A DNA stretch of 64,000 bases from Arthrobacter sp. Alg241-R88 (lineage in GTDB: Bacteria; Actinomycetota; Actinomycetes; Actinomycetales; Micrococcaceae). The notes under the pieces were generated by a model, which did no database searches, was not told the DNA's origin, and saw only the letters and a program-made list of their open reading frames with translations. This document shows, piece by piece, positions 41,060 to 49,455 of this stretch. The stretch spans positions 248,591-312,590 of the forward strand of contig NZ_UNRG01000002.1 in assembly GCF_900537115.1 (NCBI RefSeq), in the 5' to 3' direction. A program made the position numbers and the translations under genes. Position 1 is the first letter of the stretch. The number at the start of each line of letters is the position of its first letter.

Positions 41060-41978
41060 TTTAACCAATAACTTGCCCCCAGCGGCCGCCAAGGAGCGAT
41101 TCTTCTGTTCTGAAGGCGCACGGTTGCGCGGCGACCCCCTTGCCGGCACGGCGTCGCATGGTGTCGTCTGGGTCCTCATTGAGTACCGGGGCGGGTGGCC
41201 GCTCAATGGCTTCGATGGGCTTGATCTCGAGCCTGGGACCAAAGCTATCGTGCTCTCCGCCGCCAAGGCGGCACGGGCGCGGGTGCTGCTGGTGAGGCGG
41301 CCCGGCCCCCGCCGGCGTGAGGGTGAGAACCATTGGGGTGTGCTGCACCATGGGAACTCCGGTGCCTATCGTCAGCAATGGGGAACGTGGAGCCGGGATG
41401 AGGATCTGGCGGAGATTGCCACGGCCCTCGGCACCGCGGGAGAGCTCGGCCATCCGCCCGTCATTCTGGTGTGCACCCACAGTCAACGTGACCAATGCTG
41501 TGCCGTATGGGGACGGCCTGTGGGACGTGCGCTGAGTGAGCGCTGGCCGGAGCTGGTGTGGGAATGCTCGCATGTAGGCGGTGACAGGTTCGCAGGCAAT
41601 GTCGTTGTCGCGCCCGACGGCGTGTACTACGGGAATCTGAGCGCTGAGGCGTCCGTGGCCACGATCGAAGAACACCTCGCCGGCCGTATCCGCGCGGAGT
41701 ATTTGCGCGGCTACACAGACCTCTTCCCAGCACAGCAGGCCGCTGTCGCGGCCACGCTCGCACGTTTCGGCCCCGCGGGCCGGCATGACTACGTGGTCGC
41801 GGCGACCTCCCGCGATGGCGATTACTGGCGGATCCGCATCGCCGGCAGCCCGCCTCACCCGGCCCGTCTCGACGTCGAAATGCAGGCCCGCCACGCCCCG
41901 CCGCGCCAACTGACCTGCCGCGGGCCGGCAATGAGCTCGGCCGTGGTCTACGAGCTCATTTCGATCCGCGCAGTCTAG
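40992..41978 (+). CDS. Sucrase/ferredoxin-like (thioredoxin-fold 2Fe-2S) protein
   Basis: Member of the sucraseferredoxin-like family: N-terminal CSEGARLRGDPLAGTA with the conserved Cys, the VCTHSQRDQCCAVWGRP motif whose cysteines resemble thioredoxin-like 2Fe-2S ligands, and HVGGDRFAGNVVVAPDGVYYG. The open frame starts at GTG 40992, inside the cupin gene; family similarity begins only near RFFCSEG (about residue 37), so TTG 41073 may be the true start, though neither has a strong RBS. C-terminal 90 residues form a separate domain. As the third gene of the operon it could supply electrons or act on the peptide made by the first two genes; this is inference. A terminator follows at 42037. Confidence 0.8.
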   Translation: MISASNSLKDYCARGSSFPLNSDLTNNLPPAAAKERFFCSEGARLRGDPLAGTASHGVVWVLIEYRGGWPLNGFDGLDLEPGTKAIVLSAAKAARARVLLVRRPGPRRREGENHWGVLHHGNSGAYRQQWGTWSRDEDLAEIATALGTAGELGHPPVILVCTHSQRDQCCAVWGRPVGRALSERWPELVWECSHVGGDRFAGNVVVAPDGVYYGNLSAEASVATIEEHLAGRIRAEYLRGYTDLFPAQQAAVAATLARFGPAGRHDYVVAATSRDGDYWRIRIAGSPPHPARLDVEMQARHAPPRQLTCRGPAMSSAVVYELISIRAV

Positions 41979-42036
41979 AAGGACGGGTTTACCGAAGGCA
42001 GTTCGTTTGCACTCATCGCCGCGCCAAGAACCACGC

Positions 42037-42078
42037 GGGTGCCAGCCGGGCCAAAAGCAACTGCCACGGCTGGCACCC
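42037..42078. terminator. Bidirectional terminator hairpin
   Basis: GGGTGCCAGCC (42037-42047) pairs perfectly with GGCTGGCACCC (42068-42078), between convergent genes. Confidence 0.75.
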
Positions 42079-42088
42079 TAAGTCAGGT

Positions 42089-43108
42089 TTAGCCGGGGAT
42101 ATTGTCCACAATGATGGGGTACTTGAACACGCCAGTGTTCTCCTTGGTGGACGAGTCCTTTTGGTGCGTGAAAATGGTCACGAAATGCACACCGTCCGTG
42201 AGTTTGGTCGTATCGATGGTCCACACGACATTACGGGGGCCATGACAGGTGCCTTTGACGGTAGGAGCGCAGGCTGTGGTGCCGCTGCCAAGGACAAGTC
42301 CGGTGGAAGGCGGATCCGCATGAAGCTTCGGATCCACTGACACCATCCAACCGGTGATGTTCTTGCTCACTCCATCGGTGGTTGTCTCGTGCGAGGCGAT
42401 AAAGGAGTAATTACCCTTGACCGGCGCGTAAGGCAGCGTTGGCGAGTAGGAAGACGTGCTGGACTTCAGCCGGGCATAAGCGTACGCGGTGTTGGTGTGC
42501 CAGCCGTAGCCGTTCGTGTCGTGGCGGTTATAGTGGTCCAGCGTCTTGCCGTGCTGGATATTGGCCATGTAACGGATGGCCGGGCGCACCGTCCCGTCAG
42601 CAACCTTTATCTCAAACCGGTTCTGCACCTGCTGCCACCCCGTCTTATCGGCTGTGCCAACGTCGAAGGAAGTAGTCACCCAAAAGATGCCAGGTCCCCT
42701 GAACTTGGTGGAGTCTGTGTTGTAGAAGGTGGCCTTCTCGCCGCAGGCAGAACAGCTGTCGGTTGCGACCTCTTGCGTCAGCCGGTGCAGGTAACCGTTC
42801 ATGCCGTGCAGGTCGATCCGCCAGTGGGCCGTAAGTACCGTGCCACCAGTCCTGACGGTCTGATCAGCAGGCAGGCATGCCCCCAGGTGGGCGTGAGTCT
42901 TATGGTCCGACCACCACGACTGTGCTTCAAGGAAAGTCCGTGGCTCAGAGTACATGCCAGTACCAAGGCCTGCGGCCCCCGGGTCATCCGCCGGCGCGCC
43001 GATACATCGATATCCGGCCGCTTGGGCCGGACTGACCGGGCCAAGGAAGACGGCCACCAGCAACGCCCCGATCAGGGCAGACAAGATCTTTCGAATTTTC
43101 CGAATCAT
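42089..43108 (-). CDS. Secreted protein of unknown function
   Basis: 339 residues with a clear Sec signal peptide (Lys/Arg-rich MIRKIRKI, hydrophobic core, cleavage near SPAQAA, about residue 31). The mature part has Cys at about 35, 78, 118, 121, 262 and 269 positions (including a CSAC pair), suggesting disulfides, and the pattern of an extracellular beta-rich protein (HWRIDLHGMNGYLHR, NRFEIKVADGTVRPAIRYMA, WTIDTTKLTDGVHFVTIF). The end TKLTDGVHFVTIFTHQK resembles an Ig-like cohesive domain of surface proteins. I do not recognise a family. RBS GGGGAAAG stands eight bases before the ATG. Convergent with the cupin operon. Confidence 0.78.
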   Translation of the reverse strand: MIRKIRKILSALIGALLVAVFLGPVSPAQAAGYRCIGAPADDPGAAGLGTGMYSEPRTFLEAQSWWSDHKTHAHLGACLPADQTVRTGGTVLTAHWRIDLHGMNGYLHRLTQEVATDSCSACGEKATFYNTDSTKFRGPGIFWVTTSFDVGTADKTGWQQVQNRFEIKVADGTVRPAIRYMANIQHGKTLDHYNRHDTNGYGWHTNTAYAYARLKSSTSSYSPTLPYAPVKGNYSFIASHETTTDGVSKNITGWMVSVDPKLHADPPSTGLVLGSGTTACAPTVKGTCHGPRNVVWTIDTTKLTDGVHFVTIFTHQKDSSTKENTGVFKYPIIVDNIPG

Positions 43109-43558
43109 GTGATCTTTCCCCTACAGCTTGAAGATGCGATTGGAACGCGTCCCACGCTATGGTTACGTCGCCGCCATTCGGGGTAATTTGTGCCGTGTCG
43201 ATCCAAAGCATGAACCGCTGCGCCGTGGCCATAACGTCCGCGCCGTTATTGAAGCTGTTGTTGAGGTTGTCCAGGAGCACATCGACCTGTTGATCCGTCC
43301 GTCGAGCGGAACCACGAGGACTTACTAAATTCTTTGAGCCCGCCGAAGCAGGTACGCTCATGCGCCACAGGGTTGCGCGAGGGAGCGACCGTCTGACGCT
43401 TCCCACCGCATGCTGGGGGCAAGGCAAGATTGATGTCACAGAATGGCCGCCGCGAACTGAAGCAAGCCGCCCGACGAGACTCCCAGCCCAGTACTAAGAA
43501 TTGCCCCAGCGATTGACACTAGAAGGGAGCTTCACGAGGACCAAGGGAGTCGCAGGCT
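43109..43558. other. Intergenic stretch, one doubtful minus-strand frame
   Basis: A minus-strand frame from ATG 43361 runs into the secreted-protein gene (to 42984) and has a protein-like middle (QQVDVLLDNLNNSF, then AQRFMLWIDTAQITPNGG), but it loses coding character where it overlaps and has no RBS. It may be a remnant of a small gene. Nothing else is clear here. Confidence 0.25.
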
Positions 43559-44368
43559 GTGAGGGGCGCCACGAGTGGGCCTGTCTGTAGCAGGCGGCGT
43601 TGGACGTTAGCGTGGAAGAGCCCGCTGCAACAGAAGGACCCTAAGATCATCCGATTCTCCACCCGGACCCTGACCGCTGCCGCCTCCCTTCTACTGGCTG
43701 GCTCCCTCACCGGTTGTGACGCTGCCGCCAACGCCCTTGAGGTCCTCGAGTCGGCTCCACGCAATGCAGCCGATGCGCCAGCCCCGGCAGACCCGTCCTT
43801 TGCCTTTGAGGCCGCCAGCGCCCTTGCCCAATTGGAGAGCATTCCCGTGAAGGGTCGCGCCCCAAAGACCGGCTATACCCGTGACGAGTTTGGACCGGCC
43901 TGGGCGGACACGGACCGCAACGGCTGCGACACCCGTAATGACATCCTCGCCCGAGACTTGACGAGCGAGACGTTCAAGCCCGGCACCAACAACTGTGTGG
44001 TCATGACCGGAACCCTGGCCGATAAGTACACCGGCACCACGATTACCTTCACCCGCGGCCAAGACACCAGCTCCGACGTCCAGATCGACCACATCGTTCC
44101 CCTCAGCGACGCCTGGCAAAAGGGCGCACAGCAGCTCAACCCTGACCAGCGCAAGGAACTCGCCAATGACCCGCTGAATCTCATGGCCGCCGACGGCCCG
44201 ACAAACGGTGCCAAAGGTGACAAAGATGCAGCTACATGGCTTCCGCCGAACAAAGCTTTCCGATGCGAATACGTCGCTCGCCAAACTGTAGTCAAGGCCA
44301 AATACAGCCTCTGGGTCACTCAAGCCGAGCACGACGCCATCGCCGGCCTTCTCAAGGGCTGCACATAG
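43559..44368 (+). CDS. Lipoprotein HNH nuclease (DUF1524 type)
   Basis: Up to 269 residues. The C-terminal half is a DUF1524 / GmrSD-like HNH domain: QIDHIVPLSDAWQKGAQ supplies the DH pair, then RKELANDPLNLMAADGPTN and KGDKDAATWLPP, with the Asn and His-like positions of the fold. Known relatives in Actinobacteria are secreted nucleases. The N-terminal part has a hydrophobic stretch and a lipobox (LTGC near residue 53 from GTG 43559), so it is probably a membrane-anchored extracellular nuclease. The start is unclear: GTG 43559 is the first start codon, but the signal peptide begins about 27 codons later where no ATG/GTG/TTG exists, so a rare ATC start at about 43646 is possible. Confidence 0.82.
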   Translation: MRGATSGPVCSRRRWTLAWKSPLQQKDPKIIRFSTRTLTAAASLLLAGSLTGCDAAANALEVLESAPRNAADAPAPADPSFAFEAASALAQLESIPVKGRAPKTGYTRDEFGPAWADTDRNGCDTRNDILARDLTSETFKPGTNNCVVMTGTLADKYTGTTITFTRGQDTSSDVQIDHIVPLSDAWQKGAQQLNPDQRKELANDPLNLMAADGPTNGAKGDKDAATWLPPNKAFRCEYVARQTVVKAKYSLWVTQAEHDAIAGLLKGCT

Positions 44369-44797
44369 GCTCATCGGCGGGGGCGAGGCGATTCTGGCGC
44401 GCAGCCGCGAAGTGACATAGATGTGCTTTTCCCGGCGGGGACGGTAGGTGCGTTCGCCTGGCAGCAATTGTGGATCCGGTCAGGCCAGCCAGCGCCACCG
44501 ACGTGGCTGCTCCGGTTCCTGAGTTGGTTCCGGTTGCGGCTCCTCGCCCAAGGGCAGCGCGGCCTGGACGATGTCGTCCGCGGTGAGCGTCATGACGGTC
44601 TCCCGCCAGCCAACGTGGGTCCTCGCGCGAATGTCGCGCGAGGCACTGCCTACAAAGGACCGCTGATGAGACCAGTTTGGGATGCAAAAAGAGACGCGCA
44701 TCCAGCTGTGTCTCGGGCTAGTAGCTGATGTGGGACAGGCGCCGGCAGGGGTTGCCGGCTTTCCTGACCACCGAAGGGGATCCGTCGGCGCAGGATA
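44369..44797. other. Intergenic stretch containing one short ORF
   Basis: Besides the 37-codon ORF described separately (44480-44593), no gene was recognised. The stretch separates the nuclease from the GntR regulator. Confidence 0.5.
44480..44593 (-). CDS. Possible 37-residue Glu/Pro-rich peptide
   Basis: ATG 44593 has GGGAG seven bases upstream and opens a 37-codon frame beginning MTLTADDIVQAALPLGEE, followed by a PxPTxEPEQ segment and the basic-aromatic end RRWRWLA. The start and composition look natural but no family is recognised; it may be the surviving N-terminus of a longer gene. Confidence 0.3.
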   Translation of the reverse strand: MTLTADDIVQAALPLGEEPQPEPTQEPEQPRRWRWLA

Positions 44798-45499
44798 CTA
44801 AGCGGATTTCTCCGAGTTTGCCGACTGGACGTTCTCGCTTTCCTCAAGGGCTCCGGTTACCGAGGCTGTGAGGCTGTTGGCAATGTGGGTTCGTGCGAGT
44901 TCGGCTGCGCCGGGACCATCGCCGGAGGCTACAAGCTCAAGAATTTGGTGGTGTTGGTTCAGGTCTATGGTTCGTGGTTCATCACCGGAGGGAAGTTCCA
45001 GGCCAAGGCGGCGGTAGCGATCGGACTTGTCCCACAGGTCATCCAGGAGCTTGATCATGCTGGCATTGTGGGAGGCGGCGTAGACGGCCCGGTGGAATTC
45101 ACGGTGTGCTGTGATAGCGTCCTCGCCCCAGACCTTGGTGACCGGCAGTAGTTTCTCCGCTGCATTTCGCATGGCGACGATGTCAGCTTCGGTCCGGCGG
45201 TGTGCCGCCAACTCGGTCGCTGACGGCTCCAGCGAGAGGCGGACTTCAAGCAGTTCGCGGGCCTCCGAAGCGCTCACGTCAGCCACACGGGAGTCCCGGT
45301 GAGTATCCATGATGATCAGGCCCTCGCTTGAGAGCCGGCGGATTGCTTCACGCAGGGGAGTGATGCTCATCTGCATCTTGTCGGCCAGTTCGTACTGGGA
45401 GACCCGTGAGCCGGGGGCAAGGCCGCCGGAGAGGATCAGCTGGCGGAGTTCGCCGTAAGCCAGACTCCCCTTACTGGAAAAGACGTTCGTGGTGCTCAT
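44798..45499 (-). CDS. GntR-family regulator, FCD type, of the tartrate-type operon
   Basis: 233 residues: winged helix in residues 10-70 (YGELRQLILSGGLAPGSRVS, then ELADKMQMSITPLREAIRRL, the typical GntR helix-turn-helix) and an FCD ligand domain with metal-site residues (AHREFHRAVY, DLNQHHQILE, ARTHIANSL). FCD regulators of this type often sense hydroxy acids or sugar acids. It is divergent from the tartrate-dehydratase-like gene; three identical TCTTATAAGA palindromes lie in the 214-base gap. ATG 45499 gives MSTTNVF and lies close to the first palindrome, suggesting autorepression. Confidence 0.9.
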   Translation of the reverse strand: MSTTNVFSSKGSLAYGELRQLILSGGLAPGSRVSQYELADKMQMSITPLREAIRRLSSEGLIIMDTHRDSRVADVSASEARELLEVRLSLEPSATELAAHRRTEADIVAMRNAAEKLLPVTKVWGEDAITAHREFHRAVYAASHNASMIKLLDDLWDKSDRYRRLGLELPSGDEPRTIDLNQHHQILELVASGDGPGAAELARTHIANSLTASVTGALEESENVQSANSEKSA

Positions 45500-45549
45500 C
45501 CAACGCTCCGAGTTTCTTGCTAATCGCCGCCGTCGTACTGTCCAGAACA

Positions 45550-45688
45550 TCTTATAAGAAATCCCCTCCCAAGACTTGTGCGTCGCGTCACTCGCCGCTA
45601 ACCTTGATCGCAGGTCTTATAAGATATTCGCAAGGAAGGGCTTCGGCCCCTTCCATCTCGGGCTAACCTAGGCTCAGGTCTTATAAGA
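45550..45688. promoter_or_regulatory. Three TCTTATAAGA operators
   Basis: The perfect 10-bp palindrome TCTTATAAGA occurs at 45550-45559, 45615-45624 and 45679-45688; centres are 65 and 64 bp apart, close to six helical turns. The last two share the longer CAGGTCTTATAAGA. They fill the gap between the GntR gene and the dehydratase gene and are the likely GntR binding sites. Confidence 0.82.
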
Positions 45689-45713
45689 AATAAGATCAAC
45701 AGGAGATTCAAAG

Positions 45714-46880
45714 ATGAAAATCGTTTCCGCCCACGTTGGCACCATTCCCATCAGCTCGTCGATCCGGAACGCCTTCATTGACTTCACCAAGATGGACTGC
45801 ACCATCATCGCGCTCGTCTCCGATGTGTTCGTTGACGGCAAGCCCCTCGTTGGTTACGGGTTCAACTCCAACGGCCGCTACAACGCCACGGGCATCCTGA
45901 GAGACCGCATCCTTCCGCGCATCATGGATGCCCCATCCGAAGACCTTCTCGACGAGGACGGCCAGCTTTCGCCGGAAAAGGCGTGGGACCTGATGATGTC
46001 CAACGAAAAGCCCGGCGGCCACGGTGAACGCTCCGTCGCCGTCGGCGTGGCCGACATGGCTCTGCACGACCTTGCCGCCAAGATCGCCGGCGTCCCGCTG
46101 TACCGCTGGATCTCGGACCACTACGGTGACGGCAACCCGGACAAGGACGTCTTCGTCTACGCCGCTGGCGGTTACTACGCGCCGGGCAAGAGCCTTGAGG
46201 ACCTGCAGAACGAAATGCGTGGCTTCCTGGCAAAGGGCTACGACGTGGTCAAAATGAAGATCGGCGGTGCGGACCTCGCCGAAGACCTTCGCCGCATCGA
46301 AGCCGTGATCGAGGTCCTCGACGGCGACGGTTCCCGCCTGATGGTGGACGTCAACGGCAAGTTTGACCTGCAGACGGCACTTGAATACGGCAAAGCCATC
46401 GATCAGTATGGGCTGTTCTGGTACGAGGAAGTCGGCGACCCGCTGGACTACGCCCTGAACGCCACCCTCTCCGAGCACTACAAAAATCCGATCGCAACCG
46501 GCGAGAACCTGTTCTCCCTCCAGGATGCCCGGAACCTGATCCGCTATGGCGGGATGCGCCCGGACCGGGACTTCATCCAGGTTGACCCGGCCCTGAGCTA
46601 CGGCCTGACTGAATACCGCCGGATCCAGGACATGCTGGCCCAGCACGGCTGGTCCTCCCGCCGCTGCATCCCGCACGGCGGACACCAGTTCTCGCTGCAC
46701 ATCGCAGCAGCCCTCAAGCTCGGCGGAAACGAATCCTACCCGGGCGAGTTCCAGCCCACCGGCGGCTTCACCGACGACGCTGTCATCGTCAACAGCCGCG
46801 TGGCCCCGGGCGACCTCCCGGGCATCGGGCTTGAAGGTAAGGCCGAGTTCTACAAGGTCCTGCGCGACCTGCACAGCTAA
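45714..46880 (+). CDS. Enolase-superfamily dehydratase, D-tartrate dehydratase-like
   Basis: 388 residues, the size of D-tartrate dehydratase (TarD). The KxK motif K180MK182 supplies the base; metal ligands fit D212 (MVDVNGK), E238/239 (WYEEV) and E264 (ATGEN); the His acid lies in PHGGHQ (about 321). The N-terminal capping domain has SSSIRNAFIDFTKMDCT. This pattern separates it from mandelate racemase (His-Asp dyad) and fits enzymes that dehydrate tartrate to oxaloacetate. The neighbours (dicarboxylate carrier, tartrate-dehydrogenase-like enzyme, 2-hydroxyacid dehydrogenase) support it. First gene of the operon; RBS AGGAGA is well placed. A related sugar-acid dehydratase cannot be excluded. 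Confidence 0.85.
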   Translation: MKIVSAHVGTIPISSSIRNAFIDFTKMDCTIIALVSDVFVDGKPLVGYGFNSNGRYNATGILRDRILPRIMDAPSEDLLDEDGQLSPEKAWDLMMSNEKPGGHGERSVAVGVADMALHDLAAKIAGVPLYRWISDHYGDGNPDKDVFVYAAGGYYAPGKSLEDLQNEMRGFLAKGYDVVKMKIGGADLAEDLRRIEAVIEVLDGDGSRLMVDVNGKFDLQTALEYGKAIDQYGLFWYEEVGDPLDYALNATLSEHYKNPIATGENLFSLQDARNLIRYGGMRPDRDFIQVDPALSYGLTEYRRIQDMLAQHGWSSRRCIPHGGHQFSLHIAAALKLGGNESYPGEFQPTGGFTDDAVIVNSRVAPGDLPGIGLEGKAEFYKVLRDLHS

Positions 46881-46897
46881 CCACTCGGGTAGTGCCC

Positions 46898-46928
46898 CGG
46901 TCCCGGGCAGTATCACTGCCCGGGACCG
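46898..46928 (+). terminator. Intercistronic 14-bp hairpin
   Basis: CGGTCCCGGGCAGT and its exact complement with a three-base ATC loop, 18 bases after the dehydratase stop. Without a T-run it may act as a partial terminator or an mRNA-stabilising stem within the operon. Confidence 0.6.
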
Positions 46929-46973
46929 CACCTCTCAAATTTTCTCTGTCTGTCGTGCAAAGGAGCACCCAAG

Positions 46974-48350
46974 ATGTCGTCCCACACCATGCAGAACCCG
47001 CAACATTCCGCCCACCCGCCCAAACAGCGATCCCGGTTCGGCCGGTTGATGCGCGAACTCTGGTTTCAAGTCGTTCTGGGTGCAGTCCTGGGCATCGCCG
47101 TCGGCTTCCTCCTCCCCGAAGTCGGCAAACAGCTCACCCCGCTCAGCGACTGGTTCATCGCCCTGGTGAAGATGATCGTCATTCCGGTGGTGTTCTGCGT
47201 TGTTTCCCTTGGCATCGCATCCATGGACAGCCTGCGCAAGGCCGGCCGCATCGGGGTGAAGGCACTGGGCTACTTCCTGGCCCTGTCCCTGCTGTCGATG
47301 CTCATCGGCCTCGTTGTCGCCAACGTTTTCCGTCCGGGCGATGGCATGAACATCGACCCGTCCCAGCTGGACTCCAGTAAAGTCCCGGCAAAGGCGAGTG
47401 AAGGCTTTGACGGCATCGAGTTCGTCAACAACATCATCCCCGAATCGCTGTTTGGCGCCCTGACCGGCCACACGATCATCGCCGCCCTGATGGTCTCCAT
47501 CATCTTCGGCGCCGCGATGAATGTCTCCGGTGAAGCAGGCGCCTTCCTGACCAAGGGCATCCAGGCCCTGTCCACGGTTATCTTCAAAATCGTCAACTGG
47601 GTCATGCGGCTTGCCCCCATCGGCACCTTCGGCGCATTGGCCGCCGTGGTGGCCAACTACGGCACCCAAAGCCTGCAGCAACTGGGCTACCTCGTCCTGC
47701 TGTTCACCGGAACCTGCATCGCCTACGTCCTCGTGGTCTTGGGCGTCATCGCCCGTGCCACCGGGCTGAACATCTTCACAGTGATGCGCTACTTCAAGGC
47801 CGAACTGCTGATCGCCCTGAGCACCTGTTCCAGCGAAGCGGTCCTTCCGCAGCTAATCAAGAAGCTCGAAGCCATGGGCGTCGGCAAATCCACCGTCGGC
47901 ATCGTCATCCCCTCCGGGTTCTCCTTCAACCTCGACGGCTCCGCCGTCTACCTCACCATGGCCTCGGTATTCCTGGCCCAGGCCGTCGGCATGGACCTGT
48001 CCTGGGAACAGCAGCTGGTCATGGTAGGCGTCATGATGCTCACCAGCAAGGGCACCGCTGGAATCGCAGGTGGCGCGTTCATCGTCCTGGCCAGCACCCT
48101 GAGCTCCGTCGGCGGCATACCGCTGGCTGCCCTGGCCCTCATCGTCGGCATCGACCGGCTCCTGAACGAAGGCCGAGTGTTCATCAACGTCCTCGGCAAC
48201 GTGATGGCAGCAGTCGTCGTCGGAAAGTGGGAAAAGGACTACGACCCCGAACAAGCCCGCAGGGTCCTGCACGCGGCAGGCCAGAAAAAGAACGACATCG
48301 AGTCAAAGACACCCACCACTGTGGAGTCAGACAAAGTAGACGTCCACTAA
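46974..48350 (+). CDS. dctA: Dicarboxylate:cation symporter (DAACS family)
   Basis: 458-residue DctA/GltP-type carrier. Landmarks: FKVPPLV-like KMIVIPVVFCVVSLGIASM in helix 2-3, the Ser-rich hairpin LSTCSSEAVLP (about residues 283-293) with SxSSxxxLP character, the NLDGSAVYLTMASVFLAQA helix 7 motif (NxDG), and GTAGIAGGAFIVLASTL in hairpin 2. These form the substrate and cation sites. Expected substrates are C4 dicarboxylates; here probably tartrate. It follows the dehydratase by about 90 bases in one operon and ends before a GC-rich hairpin. Confidence 0.9.
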   Translation: MSSHTMQNPQHSAHPPKQRSRFGRLMRELWFQVVLGAVLGIAVGFLLPEVGKQLTPLSDWFIALVKMIVIPVVFCVVSLGIASMDSLRKAGRIGVKALGYFLALSLLSMLIGLVVANVFRPGDGMNIDPSQLDSSKVPAKASEGFDGIEFVNNIIPESLFGALTGHTIIAALMVSIIFGAAMNVSGEAGAFLTKGIQALSTVIFKIVNWVMRLAPIGTFGALAAVVANYGTQSLQQLGYLVLLFTGTCIAYVLVVLGVIARATGLNIFTVMRYFKAELLIALSTCSSEAVLPQLIKKLEAMGVGKSTVGIVIPSGFSFNLDGSAVYLTMASVFLAQAVGMDLSWEQQLVMVGVMMLTSKGTAGIAGGAFIVLASTLSSVGGIPLAALALIVGIDRLLNEGRVFINVLGNVMAAVVVGKWEKDYDPEQARRVLHAAGQKKNDIESKTPTTVESDKVDVH

Positions 48351-48360
48351 CACCGCATCT

Positions 48361-48395
48361 GGCAGGGCCGCCGCGCACACCGTGGCGGCCCTGCC
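48361..48395 (+). terminator. 12-bp stem after the dctA-type gene
   Basis: GGCAGGGCCGCC (48361-48372) pairs with GGCGGCCCTGCC (48384-48395). It may reduce readthrough to the last two genes of the operon. Confidence 0.62.
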
Positions 48396-48474
48396 CGCGT
48401 GAACTAAAACCCCAAGCCGCTAATGACAGCGCACAGCGCATCATTCCCGGCGATCACATGAGGAACCCTGCACC

Positions 48475-49422
48475 ATGGCTGCCCGCATCCTGATCACCAC
48501 CGACTACCTCCACCCGGGAGATCCCGTGGACCAGCTCCTGCGCGAGCACGGCCTGGAACCGGTCTACTCGCCCTCCCGGGGGCCACGGACCCTTGAGGAA
48601 GGCCGCTCACTATTCGACGGCATATCCGGAGTTATCCTCGCCAGCGAACCGGTCACCGCCGACATGCTCGCACATGCCGCGTCGCTCAAAGTCATCGCCC
48701 GCAGCGGCGTGGGCTACGACTCAATCGACGTCCAAGCCGCCACAGAGCGAGGCATCAGGGTCTGCAACGCCCCAGGAACCAACCACCACTCCGTTGCCGA
48801 ACTCACCATCGGACTGATCATCATGGCCGCACGCCGCCTCCCCGAGGTCACCCTCGCCGTCCGGCAAGGTCGCTGGCCCCGCGAAGCCGGCAGCGAACTG
48901 CGCGGCTCCACCCTCGGCATCATCGGCTACGGCCCCAGCGGACGCGCCACCGCAAACCTGGGCACCGCCCTGGGCATGACCGTCGTGGTCAGCACCGCCC
49001 ACCCCGACCCTGATACCAGCGCCGTCCGGTTCGCCGACCTCGACACCGTCATCCGCGAGGCCGACTACCTCTCCCTGCACACCCGCGGAGGACGGTCCGG
49101 CGGCAAACTTATCGACGCGCCCCGGCTGCAAGCGATGAAATCCACAGCCGTCCTCATCAACACCGCCCGCGGCTCACTCCTGGACGAAAGGGCCCTGGCC
49201 AAAGCACTGTACGACGGCACCATCGCCGGGGCCGCGCTGGACGTGCTTGAGAGCGAACCGATGCCCTCGGACAGCCCCCTCCGGGGCCTGGACAACATCA
49301 TCATCACCTCCCACCTCGCCGGACAAACCATTGAGGCACGGACCCGGGCGGGGTTGGCCGCGGCGCACGCCGTCATCGATGTCCTTGAAAACCGCGAACC
49401 GGCACATCCTGTCGACCGCTAA
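48475..49422 (+). CDS. D-2-hydroxyacid dehydrogenase (phosphoglycerate dehydrogenase-like)
   Basis: 315 residues, NAD-dependent. Substrate domain with RSGVGYDSIDV (about residues 78-88), Rossmann motif GIIGYGPSG near residue 145, catalytic Arg in NTARGSLLDE (about 224), Glu in DVLESEPMP (about 253), His in SHLAGQT (about 281). Probably oxidises or reduces a 2-hydroxy/2-oxo acid formed from tartrate, such as hydroxypyruvate/glycerate. It follows the carrier gene at 125 bases, with a hairpin between, and precedes the tartrate-dehydrogenase-like gene by 33 bases. Exact substrate is inference. Confidence 0.88.
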   Translation: MAARILITTDYLHPGDPVDQLLREHGLEPVYSPSRGPRTLEEGRSLFDGISGVILASEPVTADMLAHAASLKVIARSGVGYDSIDVQAATERGIRVCNAPGTNHHSVAELTIGLIIMAARRLPEVTLAVRQGRWPREAGSELRGSTLGIIGYGPSGRATANLGTALGMTVVVSTAHPDPDTSAVRFADLDTVIREADYLSLHTRGGRSGGKLIDAPRLQAMKSTAVLINTARGSLLDERALAKALYDGTIAGAALDVLESEPMPSDSPLRGLDNIIITSHLAGQTIEARTRAGLAAAHAVIDVLENREPAHPVDR

Positions 49423-49455
49423 TTCCAACCCCGAACAGCAAGAGAAGGATCACTG

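Noticed and set aside
42984..43361. Minus-strand ORF overlapping the start of the secreted protein gene
   Set aside because: No RBS, loses coding character where it overlaps a gene with a clear signal peptide; kept only as a possible remnant.
46898..46928. Riboswitch-like structure between the dehydratase and carrier genes
   Set aside because: A single perfect hairpin only; no multi-stem conserved core of a known riboswitch.
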